From Paramecium tetraurelia (Eukaryota; Ciliophora; Oligohymenophorea; Peniculida; Parameciidae), in assembly GCF_000165425.1 (NCBI RefSeq), contig NW_001799533.1, forward strand, positions 189,127 through 253,126: a stretch of 64,000 bases of DNA, given 5' to 3'. The notes beneath the pieces are model-generated. The model made no database searches. It was not told the origin of the DNA and worked only from the letters and a program-made list of their open reading frames with translations. Of this stretch, positions 48,004 to 62,329 are shown one piece after another. Numbering within the stretch: the stretch's first letter is position 1; the number at the start of each line of letters is the position of its first letter. A program made the translations under genes and the position numbers.

Positions 48004-48532
48004 ATGATAATTATTTAAGTTGAATTACTTAAAAATTCTTATTTGGTGGATGGGAAAATAATTGTAATATTTTAATTAATTATCATTTAGTGTATGGAAT
48101 GTGAATAAATCAATGAAACTTTGGCTAATTTCGGAACACATTTGATTGGTTAAAAACATAAAGGTACCTGTAAGTGAATGCTTAAATAGATTGGAGAATG
48201 AGGCATTTATGGAATAAACACTAGGAAATAAATTAGCAAGACAATAAATAGAATGAATAAATAAGGAAGTGTATTTTGAATTTGCAGAATTTGAGCAAAT
48301 AACTTATAATAAAAGTTATTAAAACGAATTGCCTGAAGATAATAAAAATAGTTAAAGGATTAACTTGAGTAAACAGATCAAGAAATTGTTATTTAGATTG
48401 AGAAATGGATAGTCAAAAAAAAGCGAGAGGACTTTAAAGAATATAAATTTGAAATAAAAGAAGGTCGAAATTGATTTTGAACAAGCAGGATAGCTAGAGT
48501 CAATTGAATTAGAAGTAAGAGAGTAAAATTGA
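48004..48532 (+). pseudogene. U1/matrin-type zinc-finger gene (ZNF830-like), apparently broken
   Basis: From ATG 48004, across a 27-nt intron, the frame gives a U1-type C2H2 finger: CMECEQINETLANFGTHLIG then QKHKG (C-x2-C-x12-H-x5-H), and stops at TGA 48175-48177. One nucleotide out of frame, coding-like sequence continues (KVPVSECLNRLENEAF) to an in-frame TGA at 48254-48256, then a helical Lys/Gln-rich stretch runs to TGA 48530-48532. Finger plus C-terminal coiled coil recalls ZNF830, a nuclear splicing-associated protein. Either this is a pseudogene with two lesions, or the sequence has errors, or a 50-residue finger protein ends at 48177 and a second gene follows. I found no intron that repairs the frame. 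Confidence 0.4.
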
Positions 48533-48554
48533 CAAATTATATAATATAATTAAT

Positions 48555-50175
48555 ATGTTAAATTTATAAACTGTTTTAAGGGGATTTGAGGAGAATGGAT
48601 TAAAATAAGAGTAATATTTCAGTCAGGATGAAATTTTACATAAATTGGATATAATGGCGAAACGGGAGTTCGATCGAGGAATTGGTGAATAAATATTTGA
48701 ATAATGTCAACCTATCTAAGAGAATTTGAAATTGTTATTTAGACTAGCAGATGTTAGTTAAACCTTGGTTGATGCTAGTTTAATATTGAGTGAAAAGATT
48801 AAAAAAGCAGAACTGTAATTAAAGCTAATCTCTTAGAATAAGACAATTTGCGAGAAATAATTAGATGAAACATGTTTGCTATCATCTTATAATTAGCGGT
48901 TTACTCTGATACAAGATACTTGTTTTTGACATTATTGTGCGCAAAGAATATACCATTAAAGTTAAAATACTCTAATTGCCACATACAATTGACTTTGGGT
49001 GTAACAAATTAAATAGCAAGACCAGAATAATAATATGATAGAGTAAATCCAGAATTCAATTAAGATTTTGAATTGTAATCAAAATATACTTAACCTTAAT
49101 TTTAAGTTAAATCCCTCCAACGACAACATCCCTTTCGATTCAGTTTTACATTCAGACTAATGCAGCTCCAGCAACTTTATGGGGATAAGCATATTTGCAA
49201 ATTCAGCAATTAGATGATTCAGCAGTAAGAGATCTAGAACTGTAATTGAAGGATCCTTAAGGCAGAGAACTGGGAGCTAGCATCGAAATAGAAGCCTAGA
49301 TAGTATTGAATAAAGTATTCCTGTCAAAGATAGTTAGCATCAATATCTGTAAACTCAATTGCAGAAGTTTGAATAAAAAATTTATACCCTTGAAAATGAT
49401 TTGAATGAGTACAGAACCGATTTGGATGTAGTGGAGAGACCATTTAAGATTAAATTATTTAAGGAGTAGAGTTTCAAGGACTAAAAGAATGATATGTTTG
49501 AATAATTCGATCAGCAATAAATGATGAATGAGATGGATTAATAGAACCCCAATTAATTATAGGCATCTGAACACAAAGATTAAATAATATCTGCATTATA
49601 ATCAGAAAAGCTCTTAGATAAGTTTGATGAAACACCAGATGCTCCTGAGATCCTGCAACATGGTGTCATCATATTCACTATTTATGGTTTGATCACCTTA
49701 TTTGTTTGTTCTGCTAAACCCTCTTTCTTAGATGTAATTGTCTAATCATTTTGTAGGTCTTGGTTTGCCATGGTCTCATGTTCACAATCTTCATGGACAG
49801 ATTCGAGCCATTCCATTTAAAGCTTGTTGGAGGAGGCCTAGTAGCTTCCATCTTTTATGATATCTTATGGATGAAATAATACCATGTATGATAGATCTCA
49901 TTTCTAGTTATGGTGGGAAAGCGATGATCAAAACAATCCAGAATGGGGATTGAAGGCACAAACCTTACTAAGATTTGTTTTAGTTTTTACTTATATCCAA
50001 TTCTTGTATAAAGTATTATACCTATCATTATTAATAGTTTGTTGTCTGTTATTATATATATTAATTTCATAGAGAATCTATTGATCCCACCAAAAGATAC
50101 ATTTTTACAATTTGGAGAATTTAATATAAAGTAGGTAAAAGTAGGGGTGAGAGTTCAACCTGGTAATCAATGTGA
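48555..50175 (+). CDS. C2-domain coiled-coil protein with C-terminal membrane helices
   Basis: Seven exons (introns of 23, 32, 20, 23, 22 and 25 nt) encode 491 residues; the exon sum is exact. An N-terminal helical region is followed by a C2 domain: YLFLTLLCAKNIPLK, CHIQLTLG, RVNPEFNQDFEF, then LSIQFYIQT. The order of strands is right, but few of the calcium-binding aspartates are evident. A coiled coil follows, then at least three hydrophobic helices (HGVIIFTIYGLITLFVC, VLVCHGLMFTIFMDRF, LLRFVLVFTYIQFLY) with an LWWESDD...WGLKAQ loop before the last. Membrane-anchored C2 proteins often tether or fuse membranes. The exact family is not recognised. Confidence 0.75.
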
Positions 50176-50661
50176 TCATATTTTTATATTTAAGTTTATT
50201 ATTTCACTTGATAACAGAATAATAAGATAGAAATGTATTGAAGTAGAAAAAATTAGAAAATATTAATCTTCAAATTTATATGGCATTCAAAATTTCATTC
50301 TCTTTTCCATTAAGCATTCTCAGATTTATTCTCTTTCAATTCACTATGTCAAATTTTAATTAGATTCTTAAAATATTCTCTTTGATTTAAAAATCTGCCA
50401 TACTATATATTTTCTCTTCATTTCAAAAAAATATTCATTTTTAATATATATCAATAAATAAACTAAATGACATTATCCTCATTTCTTATATAATTATTTA
50501 ACGTATTTGTTTCACTTCTAAATTAATTTAAAGAAATTCTTCAATTTATATTTCCAATCAAATTTCAAACGAAATGCTATTTTTAAATAGGAGATGGCAA
50601 GATTTTTAGAACTTAAATATATTCTATTATTTTGTATAAATAATTAAATTATTTATTAATA
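50176..50661. other. Convergent intergenic stretch; nothing recognised
   Basis: About 490 bp of A+T-rich DNA between convergent 3' ends. No gene, repeat or RNA element is evident. Confidence 0.4.
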
Positions 50662-51954
50662 TCATGACTATAATTATTATTATTATTAATTTTCTTATTA
50701 CTAATCCAAAATTTCTTATTCTGCCTATCTAGCAGCTTCCTCTTCAGCTAATCTTTAATCCTCGATTTCCTTAAGTCTTCTTTCCTCCTCCATTCTTTTT
50801 TTTTCTATCTTCTCTCTTTTTTTTCTAGCAATTTCTTCGTATTTGTCATCTATCTGTTATTACCTTCTTTTCAATGAATTCGAATGTTCTATAGTAATTG
50901 TTTCTTCCATATTATTTAATATATCTTGATAATATGAATGACTTACTATTAAAATTGGAAGCATTGTCATTTTCATCAACTAACTAACTTAACACATTTT
51001 CATAAACCCATGGTATATACTCATATAATAAGGCTGTTTCCAGGGGATCTCGAAAAACACCCAAATCCTATAACTTCTTGATTGTATTTTATTTAAGGGG
51101 ATTTATAAGAGATTTTGATAGATTTCTGCAAACTATTTTTTAATGGCTTTGCTTTTATATTTTTAAAAAAGTTTCATATTGCAATTTTCTTCTTGCCTCC
51201 TCTTAATCTAATCTCTATTAAACGGCCTCCAATCTTTGCATTTCTGATAATACAGAAGTCTTTTGTTTTTCATGTTATTTCTATTAGTGTTTCATTAACT
51301 TAATTTCTTCTTCTTCTAAGACTTCCATTCTCGACTGTTCCAATATCTTATTCATTAAGACCTATAAAATTGGTTCTACTTCCTAATCAAAATCAAAGAG
51401 ATCTCCTTCCCAAATTTGAGTTTCCTTACAATTATAAGTATTTATACTTTATCTATGCCATTCTTCTTGGGAACAAATAATCTATCAGGTGGTTTATCAA
51501 TATAGTAGTCAGTTTATGCATCCATCTCTTATTCAGGTGGTTTATCTGTCAATATTTCTAAATATTCATCAGTTTAGATATCAATGTTAACACGATTTTA
51601 AAATGGTCTAGGAGTGCTTGGATGTAAATAGGTTGTCTATGGTTATTAAGCCTATGGTCATAAATTTAATATGTAACTGCTTTTTGTTATGGTTTTTTGA
51701 ATGATTTAAGTGTCATTAATTTCTTATCACCTTATGTTTACACACTTGCATAAGTATTTCCCCTGACTACCCTTTTATCAAACATGATATTGCTTCCCAA
51801 CAATGAACTTAATATAATCATCATTTACCAACCTGTTTTTTTGATCATCCGAAGATTATAAAGGTTATTGTCTGTATTTTGGTTTGGGTCTCACAACTTC
51901 AGGAGCAGCTTTGAATTCGTAATTCTCTCCAGCCAATGCCTAAGCTTATGCCAT
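50662..51954 (-). CDS. RSP3: Radial spoke protein 3
   Basis: Five exons (introns of 25, 26, 23 and 22 nt) encode 398 residues; exon sum exact. Hallmarks in order: KYRQQP then SNIMFDKRVVRGNTYAS (the RSP3 signature), NIDIQTDEYLEILTDKP with AQTDYYIDKPPDRLFVP, TQIWEGDLFDFDQEVEPIL, and a Glu/Arg-rich helix. DPLETALLYEYIPWVYENV and a long charged coiled coil follow, ending in a Gln run. RSP3 forms the dimeric backbone of radial spokes that dock on outer doublets and pass signals from the central pair to dyneins; it also anchors PKA through an amphipathic helix. The MFDKRVVRGN block appears only after splicing the first intron. Confidence 0.95.
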
Positions 51955-52018
51955 TATAATTAAATTATATTAATAAACATGTATTATTATATAAATTAAA
52001 TAAAGCAATTCTCACAAA

Positions 52019-53107
52019 TCATTCAATTTTTGAATTCTTTGCTGCAACTTGAATTGCTTCAATCATTTAGTTCCAAAATTAGTCAACTACTACTTTTCTT
52101 GCAAATTGTAAGGTGGGCTCTTATCCAAGAATTCCTTATTTATCAATAACAGTTCTCCCATAACACAATTTAGATTCGCAATCAACTGCACAATACACAG
52201 GCTTAATTACATACATTTCTGGATGTAATGCATAAAACACAGCAACAGCTAAACTTAGGATCAAAATATTACGATCATGAATTGGAGGATAATCGAATTC
52301 TTAGGCCTTGTATGCTGCCTAATATTCCTAGAGCATTTCCAAACACCAATCAGAAAATTTGGTGTTTATGCTTTTAATTCTTTATTAAAGGGGTTCTAAT
52401 AATTAACATGTCTAATATTTTTGTAAATTAATGTATAGTACGTATGTTAAATCCAACGAAATCATAACCAATTTCAATGAATGCTATTTGCATGTATCAA
52501 TGACGAATTGGGCAGCCTCAGGGTCTGAGTAAATGTTGTATTCTGAACTTGGTGTTACATTCCCAAATCCTGATGTACCGCCCATAAATACTATCTCTTA
52601 AATTTAAGGAATTATGTCCTCGTGATCCCTAAGTAACTTAGCAATATTAGTCTATGGGCCTGTTATGACTATGACAAACTAATTTATTGTATTTTAATAC
52701 TTCTTGATCCCCAGCAGTCTACTTAATCAAATCGTATAAATCCATGTCTTCTATTGGCTTGAAGGAAGAAATCAATTTATCAACCGAGTACAATCCTAAT
52801 ATTTATTTATTAGTCAATTTACCTTAAGTGCCATGCATTTTAGTTGTAGCTCTTGTAGATTTTAAAGAAAATTCTGCTCCTTTATACACTGGTACATCAG
52901 TTCTTCCTAATGAACTAAGCAATCGAATCGTATTATTTGTGCAGTTTTCAAGACTATTTTCAATACAAACTCTTACCTTGTGTTTCCAAAACAAGTGGAA
53001 ATTCCAAGTAGATTAGATTTTGGATGAAACAAAGCTAAAATGAGTGCCATGGCATCATCATTACCAACATCACAGTCTAACCATATATTGACCTTTTCTG
53101 TGTCCAT
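52019..53107 (-). CDS. Inosine-uridine-type nucleoside hydrolase
   Basis: Four exons (introns of 23, 27 and 22 nt) encode 338 residues, the usual size; exon sum exact. The N-terminal calcium-binding motif [14 protein letters not shown] corresponds to DxDxGxDDAxAL. Other family blocks: [14 protein letters not shown] (for HGxxG), [44 protein letters not shown], and the C-terminal IHDRN in place of the catalytic HDP region. The enzyme family cleaves the N-glycosidic bond of ribonucleosides to base plus ribose, a purine-salvage step important in protists. Substrate range cannot be read from sequence. Its 3' end lies 64 bp from the RSP3 start on the same strand. Confidence 0.9.
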
Positions 53108-53905
53108 TATTGATTATAAGATAATAAAAATAATAAAATCATCTCTTGTTTTCAACATAAAATTTCGTAATTCATTAATAAATTACTATTTTTCTATAAT
53201 TTACATCTGAATCACTTTCTATATTACTAAACAAAAGCCTTGATCATTGACAATCATTTTCAAATCAATTTCTCTCTTCAAAGGATCCTTCTCAAGTTAA
53301 AAGTATCATGATTATTACTATGCTTTCATATTTGTCATATGAAAATATGGTCTACCATTGAAAATTTATTATTTCCTCTTTTGTCAATAAGAATTTCAAA
53401 TAAGTTGATCATATTCTATATTACCGTTTTCTCCTCTTTTTAATAACACTTGTTATTCATAATTTTTTAGGTTAATAATGTTCAAGAGGCTTTGAGCTAT
53501 AATTCATACAAAATTATATATATTTAACCTAATTGCTAATTGGCAATTATGCCGTATAACAAAATTTCAGTTTTAACTAAATACTATGGAATATTAGTTT
53601 GAAAAAAATAAAATTTTCCATATAATTATTTTTTTTTATTTTACAGCAAAAATGAAATCTGTTTCCTTTAATGGGTCAAATAAAGATAGAATCTATTTGA
53701 TCAAAGTGAAAAAAGATGTTTAGACATTTTTAATGTATTTTAATTTTGAACTCCTTTTTAATCAATAACTTCTAGTACATTCCATTTGAAGATATTATGA
53801 TAAATCTAATTTAATTTTTCAAATTTCTTGCAATTTCGAGGAGGTAATGAGATTACTTTCAAAATAACTGAAATAAAAGACATAAAGACTACATATTTTT
53901 AATAA
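53108..53905. other. Intergenic region upstream of the nucleoside hydrolase
   Basis: About 800 bp of A+T-rich DNA. A plus-strand frame from ATG 53652 (MKSVSFNGSNKDRIYLIKV) is short and ends in TGA after some 45 codons; I do not call it. No repeats seen. Confidence 0.35.
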
Positions 53906-54436
53906 TCATTTCGAGATCCCCTTTGCTAATATTTATAGATTAGAAAGGCTGGTTTTCTTTGATTTTTAAGACTTGAATTTTCGGGCTTTTTTGCGTATTT
54001 GGTGGTTTTCAAGGTTCAAAGAATTAAGATAATTTATTTCATCAATTTGGACTAGATGAAAACAGTCTTAGGATGCCTCTTAGACATAACTATTATCTTC
54101 GATTTATGATTTTACTTCCGATTTCTCGCTTTTCCCAGTTGATTTAAAACTAATCATGGTTTGTTAAATTTTGAGATTATTTAAATCACATATATAATAG
54201 AAATCCCCCATTTGTTACTTATTTTTTTTCCTTGCTCCGATTATCTCAATTGTGTCTTCTAATTCATCCGATATAGTCATTCTTTTGAATTCGAAACAAA
54301 CAGATTCATCAATTTATTTTTGTTCCTCTAAATTTTGAAAATATTGTTCTTCTTAATCATCCTCTTAGGTAAGAGTCTACAAGGGTTTCTTTCTTTATTT
54401 TATTTTCAAATATGTTCTAGCAGTTGTTTCATTCAT
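53906..54436 (-). CDS. Hydrophilic basic protein, unknown
   Basis: An intronless frame of 176 residues (another in-frame ATG at 54448 adds four). Composition is Gln/Glu/Lys/Ser-rich. The N-terminal half is acidic in places (TQEDDQEEQYFQNLEEQ), and the C-terminus is basic (RKKARKFKSQKSKKTSL). There is no membrane segment or known motif. The basic tail may be a nuclear localisation signal, which is a guess. It is divergent from the exchange-factor gene. Confidence 0.55.
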
Positions 54437-54634
54437 TACGCAAAACATCGTTTAATAAATAATAACAATTTATCTTCTTTATTAAGGGACCCTTATATAA
54501 TATGTGAATTTCTATTAAAAAATGAATTGAGAATTTTATTATTTTGAATAAAAATATTTTTCAAAATTATTTCCTCTCAACAAATACTTTTTGTATTAAT
54601 AATTTTAGATATTGGATATAGAATAATAAATATT

Positions 54635-57530
54635 ATGGATAAAATATTAAAAAAATATAAATTAAAAAAACCTACAAAATAATAGTAAATATATTAAGCC
54701 CTTAGCAAGCTTTATAAATAGAGAAGGTACATCATAAGGGAAATATATTAAACAGAGAAAAATTATGTGGAAGACTTAAAGATGATTTGTGAATTGATCG
54801 TCGATAAATATATATAATAATATGGAATCGAAGAGTCGAAAAAGTTGTTTTCAAATATCAAAGAAATTGTAGCAGTTAATGAATGGTTTTATGATAAGTT
54901 GACCGAAAGAATTTAATTAGAAAATCAGAAATACTAAAAGAATTATAAATTAAAGAACGAATTAAAGGATCAATTTGGACATGAAAACAGTTAGTTGTTC
55001 TATTTTTAAAATTAAGAGAGTTTATTATCCAAATTTGAATGTTATTATTTGTATTGCGAAAGATATAGCACTATGAAAAATTATATTTTGAAAATGAAAA
55101 ATGAGAATGAAAATTTTCGATAATTTATAATGGAAGCAGAAAAAAATCCATTAATGAAATCTAATTAATTGGATGATTACTTGATTAAACCAATACAAAG
55201 ATTACCTAAATACATATTGCTTCTAAATGATTTAAAAAAGAACACTCCAACTTAAGCCAGTAATACCTTATTTAATGGCCTTGATTACATTCAACATCCT
55301 GATTATGAGAATATTTGTAAATTATTAAATGTCTTTGAGAAGGTCAATGATAAAAATAATGAAAAGATTGGTGAATTTTAAAATCTATAAAAAATGAAAG
55401 ATGTACAAAAACAATATGGAAGTGCTAAGTTGATTATTGATAACAATAAAAGAGTGTTTGTTTTTCAGGAGAATCTTGAATATTATGTGAATGCTTATTA
55501 AAAAAAAAACATTTAATTGTTGTGTTTTAGCGACGCTATTTTATTGATTGAACTTGAGTACTCTCTATTTGGTCCAAAACAGAAATGTATTGCAATGAGT
55601 GAATTTTCACTGGCTTCTGAATTCAATAAAATCAACTCCAAATAAGGGTTATTGTTCAAAATAACAACCAAGTAGAAGGTATTCATTTTTATAGCAAATG
55701 ATAATAAGTAATTGGATAAGATAGAGAAACTATTTAAAATCACTATTGATAAATTTATTCAAGAAAAAAAGAGTATGCTTGATGAAAGTGGAGGCAATGA
55801 AGATACAACTTGGGATTAATTATAAATATAAGTAAGAATTGAAGGAACAGAAGAATACAATTAAGCATCCCTTTAAAATTACACAGTTTACATTATATAG
55901 ATCTAATTGAAAGACATAGGATGGAAAATATATTTGAGATACTCATAGGTTTCAGCAATATTTTCTTACATTAAAAAGTGTGATTCAGCCAATAATGTAT
56001 TGAAATTGCAAAAAAGTAATTGGCTACAGAGTCATCAAAATAAATACTTAGATTCTCTTAAAATTAATATAGAAGGATTTATTCAAAGTATTTTTCAATG
56101 GAAAAATTTTGAGTAATTTAAAAAAAAAATTTTAATCAAATTAGGTCTTCCTACAAATTTTAATATTTTACCAAGATTTATGGGTGGTCAGAATGAATAA
56201 AAATTGGTTAGGAATCTCTCGGTGATTAATGAAAACCAAGACTCGATTGATACTTTAGCTGAAAAGTTAAATTAACAATTCTTAGAAGAGTTAAAGATTT
56301 CTCATATGTTAAAATCTTATATTAATTAATCAGATGAGAAAACTATATCATTTAGTATCAGAGTGATTTTACCTAGATGTTTATAAGTAAAGGAAGAGAT
56401 CATCAATGATCCTAACAGTAAAGTAGAAAGTTGGATAATTAATAAGATAACAAAGTGCGGTGAAATCATAGTAAAGATTGATAACTTAACCAAAGCAATG
56501 GAAATGTGTGAAATTATTGCCAATGCTATATAACTTTCAGAGTTTTATGATTTTAGATTATTTGTAATTGATACAAGAGGAAATAAAAGGTCATTGGAAA
56601 ATAATTAAATTGTTTTATAATCAGTGCCAGCAGACAAAAATATATTTCCAAATTAGAGTTTGAAAATCTTCACATTATTCGATGAGCCTTACCGACTTGA
56701 ATTCTGTAAGTACATATTCTTTCCCTAAACTATTGAGTCATATTTATATAAGTAAGACGAAACCAGATTAAAATTGCTAGTGGAAGGGTTTTTAACGGAA
56801 GTCAAACATGCTCATTTAACTCCAAAAGTATATTCAATTATTTATACTTTATATATTATAATTTATAAAGAGAGTGATTAATTGGTAAGGTACAGTAATA
56901 TTTTGGATAAGGAAATTATGGACGCCCTTATTTTATCTTATATTAGAAAATCACAAACAAATATAACTTGGATTGTAATCATTTGTATTCTTAAATTAGA
57001 ACTTGGTGAGAAAGTAGATGGAATCAATATACCCTGAGATTAAAACTCTTGCTGCATAAAATGAGGAATTGTGTATCCAATAACAATTGGATTTGAAGTA
57101 ACAATAAATTTTCACTAATATCTAAAATTTGGCTAGGATTTCAATGATAAATTTAGCCTATCAAATACCTCTTTGGGGAATTGTGACCTTTTATGTTGGG
57201 ATCAAAGTCACGGAAGAAACAAATAAGATTTTAAAATCAATATTATAAAATGAATTGCCTAATCTCTATTTAGGTATATCATATAATAAGTTCTAACTGT
57301 TAACTCCTGGAAGAAAGAAGATGCTTTGCTCTACTAAGTTAGCTTAGATCACTAATATTACTGTAGAACCTATCTATATATACATTTAAATAAAAAATTT
57401 TCTGTAGGAAAATGATAATTAAAATATTGTGTTGAAATTCAAAACAATTGAAGGATACAAAATATCAACTTTGATTAAAGAATATCAAAATCTAAATTAA
57501 TAATACCCTTAATTATCACAAATCATATGA
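54635..57530 (+). CDS. Rho/Rac-type guanine nucleotide exchange factor: DH, PX and FERM-like regions
   Basis: Two exons around one 25-nt intron (near 56975-57000) encode 956 residues, exact in frame. A DH domain begins about residue 30 (REIYQTEKNYVEDLKMICEL) and contains the family's best motif, LIKPIQRLPKYILLLNDL. A PH-like stretch follows (about 55440-55760), then a PX-type region: KDIGWKIYLRYSQVSAIFSY with a trailing LPTNF. The C-terminal 450 residues have a FERM/MyTH4-like feel (ISFSIRVILP, LKIFTLFDEPYRLEFCKYIFF). DH domains load GTP onto Rho-family GTPases to control actin. The DH call is firm; PX and FERM-like calls are by pattern and weaker. Confidence 0.8.
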
Positions 57531-57545
57531 ATTGAGAATTGAGAT

Positions 57546-58262
57546 TCATTAATATGCATATTAATTAATCAAATATTCATTAATAAATTTTTGTATATCC
57601 CAATTTTATTTCAATTTGTTTAATTCTTCTTGAGTAATAGCCTGTTGCGAATTAGAATGTGTCTTAACAAATTGTTAGATTTTAAGTAAATTGTTGATTT
57701 AATTTGTTGCTCTTTGAATTTTTGGTTGCATCATTAACTCAGATTTTTATATCACAGGATCAGATCCTTTTCGTTTTCCTCTCTTTTCCGGTAATAATTA
57801 TTCACTAACATCAGAGGTTGTCGATTGATTTTCTATTTTCGAATAATAAGTTGAGGATGTGTCTGCAGTGTACCATCTAGTATATTTATTTTGCTTTTAA
57901 GGGAGAATTCCAATAGCCTCACTTAGTATTTCATCGTTTTCATTGGTTATATCATCACTATCATATTATTATTCAGATTTAGTAGCTTAGAATTCTTCTT
58001 GGTATCTTAAGAATCTGTCTCTATCAACTTGGGCGTTGAAAACATAGACTTCGGCTTTTAGATTTAATTATTTGCAGATAAGATAGTGGTTACCAGGTTT
58101 GCAATCAAAGATGTGTTATTCACCTAATTTCAATTTCTTACTTTCTTCTTATTGGAATGTAAATGATAATCCGTGCTCTTATTCATTCCTAAGAACCAAT
58201 TTTTCTTATTTCAAAAGATATAATCTATTTGGCATCAATTCATCATTACAAATGGTAATCAT
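57546..58262 (-). CDS. Unknown polar protein
   Basis: An intronless frame of 238 residues with TAA/TAG as Gln. The first 90 residues look folded, with a GEQHIFDCKPGNHYLICKQL phrase and a beta-rich feel. The middle is acidic/Ser-rich and the last 70 residues are Gln-rich helix. No family is recognised. It is convergent with the exchange-factor gene; the stops are 15 bp apart. Confidence 0.6.
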
Positions 58263-58532
58263 TAATTAAATATTATAAAATTATAAACTATATATATATA
58301 TTTTACTAAGCATCCTAATATTTATGATGTCATTAAATTTGTTCTTTGCCTGATATTTTGCAAAAGCGAAAATAATGAATTAAAAACGAAACTCATAATA
58401 TAAATTTTGATAATTCAATATAGAAAATATAAATTATCTATTAATAAAATGCAATTTGGGATGCTGAAATATCCAAGGTGATATAAAAATGAGCAAGTAA
58501 AAATAATGTCAATTATGAATATTTTTATAAGA

Positions 58533-60236
<1,704 letters not shown>

Positions 60237-61008
60237 TATATAATTATTAAATATATATATTCATAATCAAAGTGATTACTTCAAATTCCAATCAAATATC
60301 TATCTCCAACCCTCTTAACTACCCTTATTTCTCCGATTTCCTTTACGAAATTCCATATTCCCCTAAACATTTTGTCAATATTTTGAATTCAAAAATCTCC
60401 TTCAATTTCCTAATTATTTACAAATAACTTTGTTTTTCTAATCTAAATAACAAATTTTTTTCATTTCCTTTTCTTTACAATTATGCAAATTATTTAAAAA
60501 TCTTAAAAATTAAATAATTTTTTTATTTTCTTTTAATACCCTATTAGAAATACATGTACTCTTTCTCACTTAATGTGATTTCATATAATTCACATCTCAT
60601 CGTAGCTAATTTTTGATACTTTTAATAAAGATTTTTTATACTATTTATTATAAGGCTGTAATAAATTAAACTTGATTATATATTTAATATCAATATTGTA
60701 ATATTTAGGTATTAGATTGACAAATATGGATGTAACCATCATTTTTATTATCATTAATTAATTTATCATTATTTATTATCTTCATCATTTTACTACCATT
60801 ATTTTATAAAAATCAGTTAAGATTATAGATATTATTCATATTATTTATAAGGAAGTAATAGATTTTGGCTGTCTGCAAGCATACATAAAGCTAGAATGCA
60901 TTTTTAATCAAGGATAGATCAACTGTTTCTGATGTAATACGTCATTGACTAAAATATTTAAACAGACCAAATTATGAATAGTTAATATTAAATATTAATT
61001 TAAAAAAA
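60237..61008. other. A+T-rich divergent intergenic region
   Basis: About 770 bp, extremely A+T-rich, with simple TTAT/ATCATT runs near 60740-60800. No gene or RNA element is recognised. Confidence 0.4.
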
Positions 61009-61247
61009 ATGGGATGTACTAGTTCTAATTAAACAACTGATCAAGTTATTTAATAAGTTTCTAAACCTCAAATAAGAGAAAATGTTAAACTTAGAATAGG
61101 AGTCAACTTTGATGTATAAAATTCTGAGGCTAGAATGTATTCGATTAAAAAAAATCCCATTGTGTAAAGAAGAATTCTCAAATCAATAAAACCGAAAGTT
61201 TCGTTATCAAAATAACAAACAGATGAAACATATGGATCATTTTATTG
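61009..61247 (+). CDS. Small putatively N-myristoylated protein
   Basis: ATG 61009 opens MGCTSSNQTT, with Gly2, Cys3 and Ser/Thr following: a typical dual-acylation start for peripheral membrane proteins. The unspliced frame ends at TGA 61245-61247 (78 residues, basic, KIKPK-type stretches). A 25-nt GT..AG segment at 61199-61223 could be an intron, which would change the C-terminus. Degenerate-looking coding sequence continues downstream (to about 62.1 kb), so this may be only the first exon of a longer or decayed gene. Confidence 0.4.
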
Positions 61248-62200
61248 AAACTCACTTTTCACCCAATCCTCAAAAATGATATATAAATCTATATACTTTA
61301 ATTTAATTGTCTTATTTGATTAAATCACCCAGTCTAAAACAACTTCCAATACAATTCAAAAGTGATCCCTCTTTATCCAATGAATAATCAAGATATTTTA
61401 AAATAAAGAACACGTAATTAATATGAAAAAAAACTAATCATCCTTTTTTATTTCGAGAATCACTAAAATATGCTTGGGTAACATATAATATTGAATTGAA
61501 TTCTTAAACTTTATAGATACACAATGAATTAAAAATAAGTTCAGTTTGCGAACAAAATTTAAAATTCAGTAAATAAAGAGCCAGGTTTGAAGAAGTTAAT
61601 TAGTTTTATGAAGAGATAATAAAGTCATCTAAAATGTTTGATAATATTTATCATACTTATTTTTTGTATAAAATTATGAAGAATTACATATAAAATATAA
61701 ATTCAATATTTCAGAACTTAAAAGGATATTTACCAGCTAAGATTTATAAATTTGCAATTTTTTAATCATAAAACCCATATGAATAGCAATTTTATTAGAT
61801 GTAATAAAATGGCATTCTTGTGATCAGGATAGTTAAATTATCCTCAACACCATAGTCAATTAATACAAGATTATGGACTTGAGGAAGAAGAAATAATGAA
61901 TGATAACCAAGGTGGGAATACCATAATTTTCAGTAATTTTGATAATTTCACATACCATATAAATAATATAATAATCAATAAGTATTTATAATCAAATAAA
62001 ATTTATATAAGAAGATACATCTAATTTAGGATAAATAATAGATCAAAACGAAAAACTGAAGAGCAATAAGATGGCATATTTAGAAGATTTAGTATTGATA
62101 CTTGATAAGGTTCTTAAATTTGAAATATATTATATAATTTATGATTTTTAAATATTTCCCATATATCTATTATGAAAGAACTAAAGTGTCAGAATAGGTT
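61248..62200 (+). pseudogene. Coding-like but interrupted sequence
   Basis: One plus-strand frame from about 61320 (SPSLKQLPIQF) continues past TGA near 61408 into a long open stretch (YAWVTYNIELN, RARFEEVNQFYEEIIKSS, LKGYLPAKIYKF) up to about 61850. The reading then moves to another frame (YPQHHSQLIQDYGLEEEEIM) with no intron that I can place. Composition is protein-like throughout. It may be a decaying gene or one with several introns that I failed to resolve. Family unknown. Confidence 0.35.
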
Positions 62201-62329
62201 GGTTTTGATTAGATATTAAATTAAATCAGCAGTGGCTTCACCTAAGTGAGCTAGATTGAGTATTAAATAAAATAGTTTAATTCATTAATATTAACAATTT
62301 TTTATTGTGATAAATATAAATATATCATC

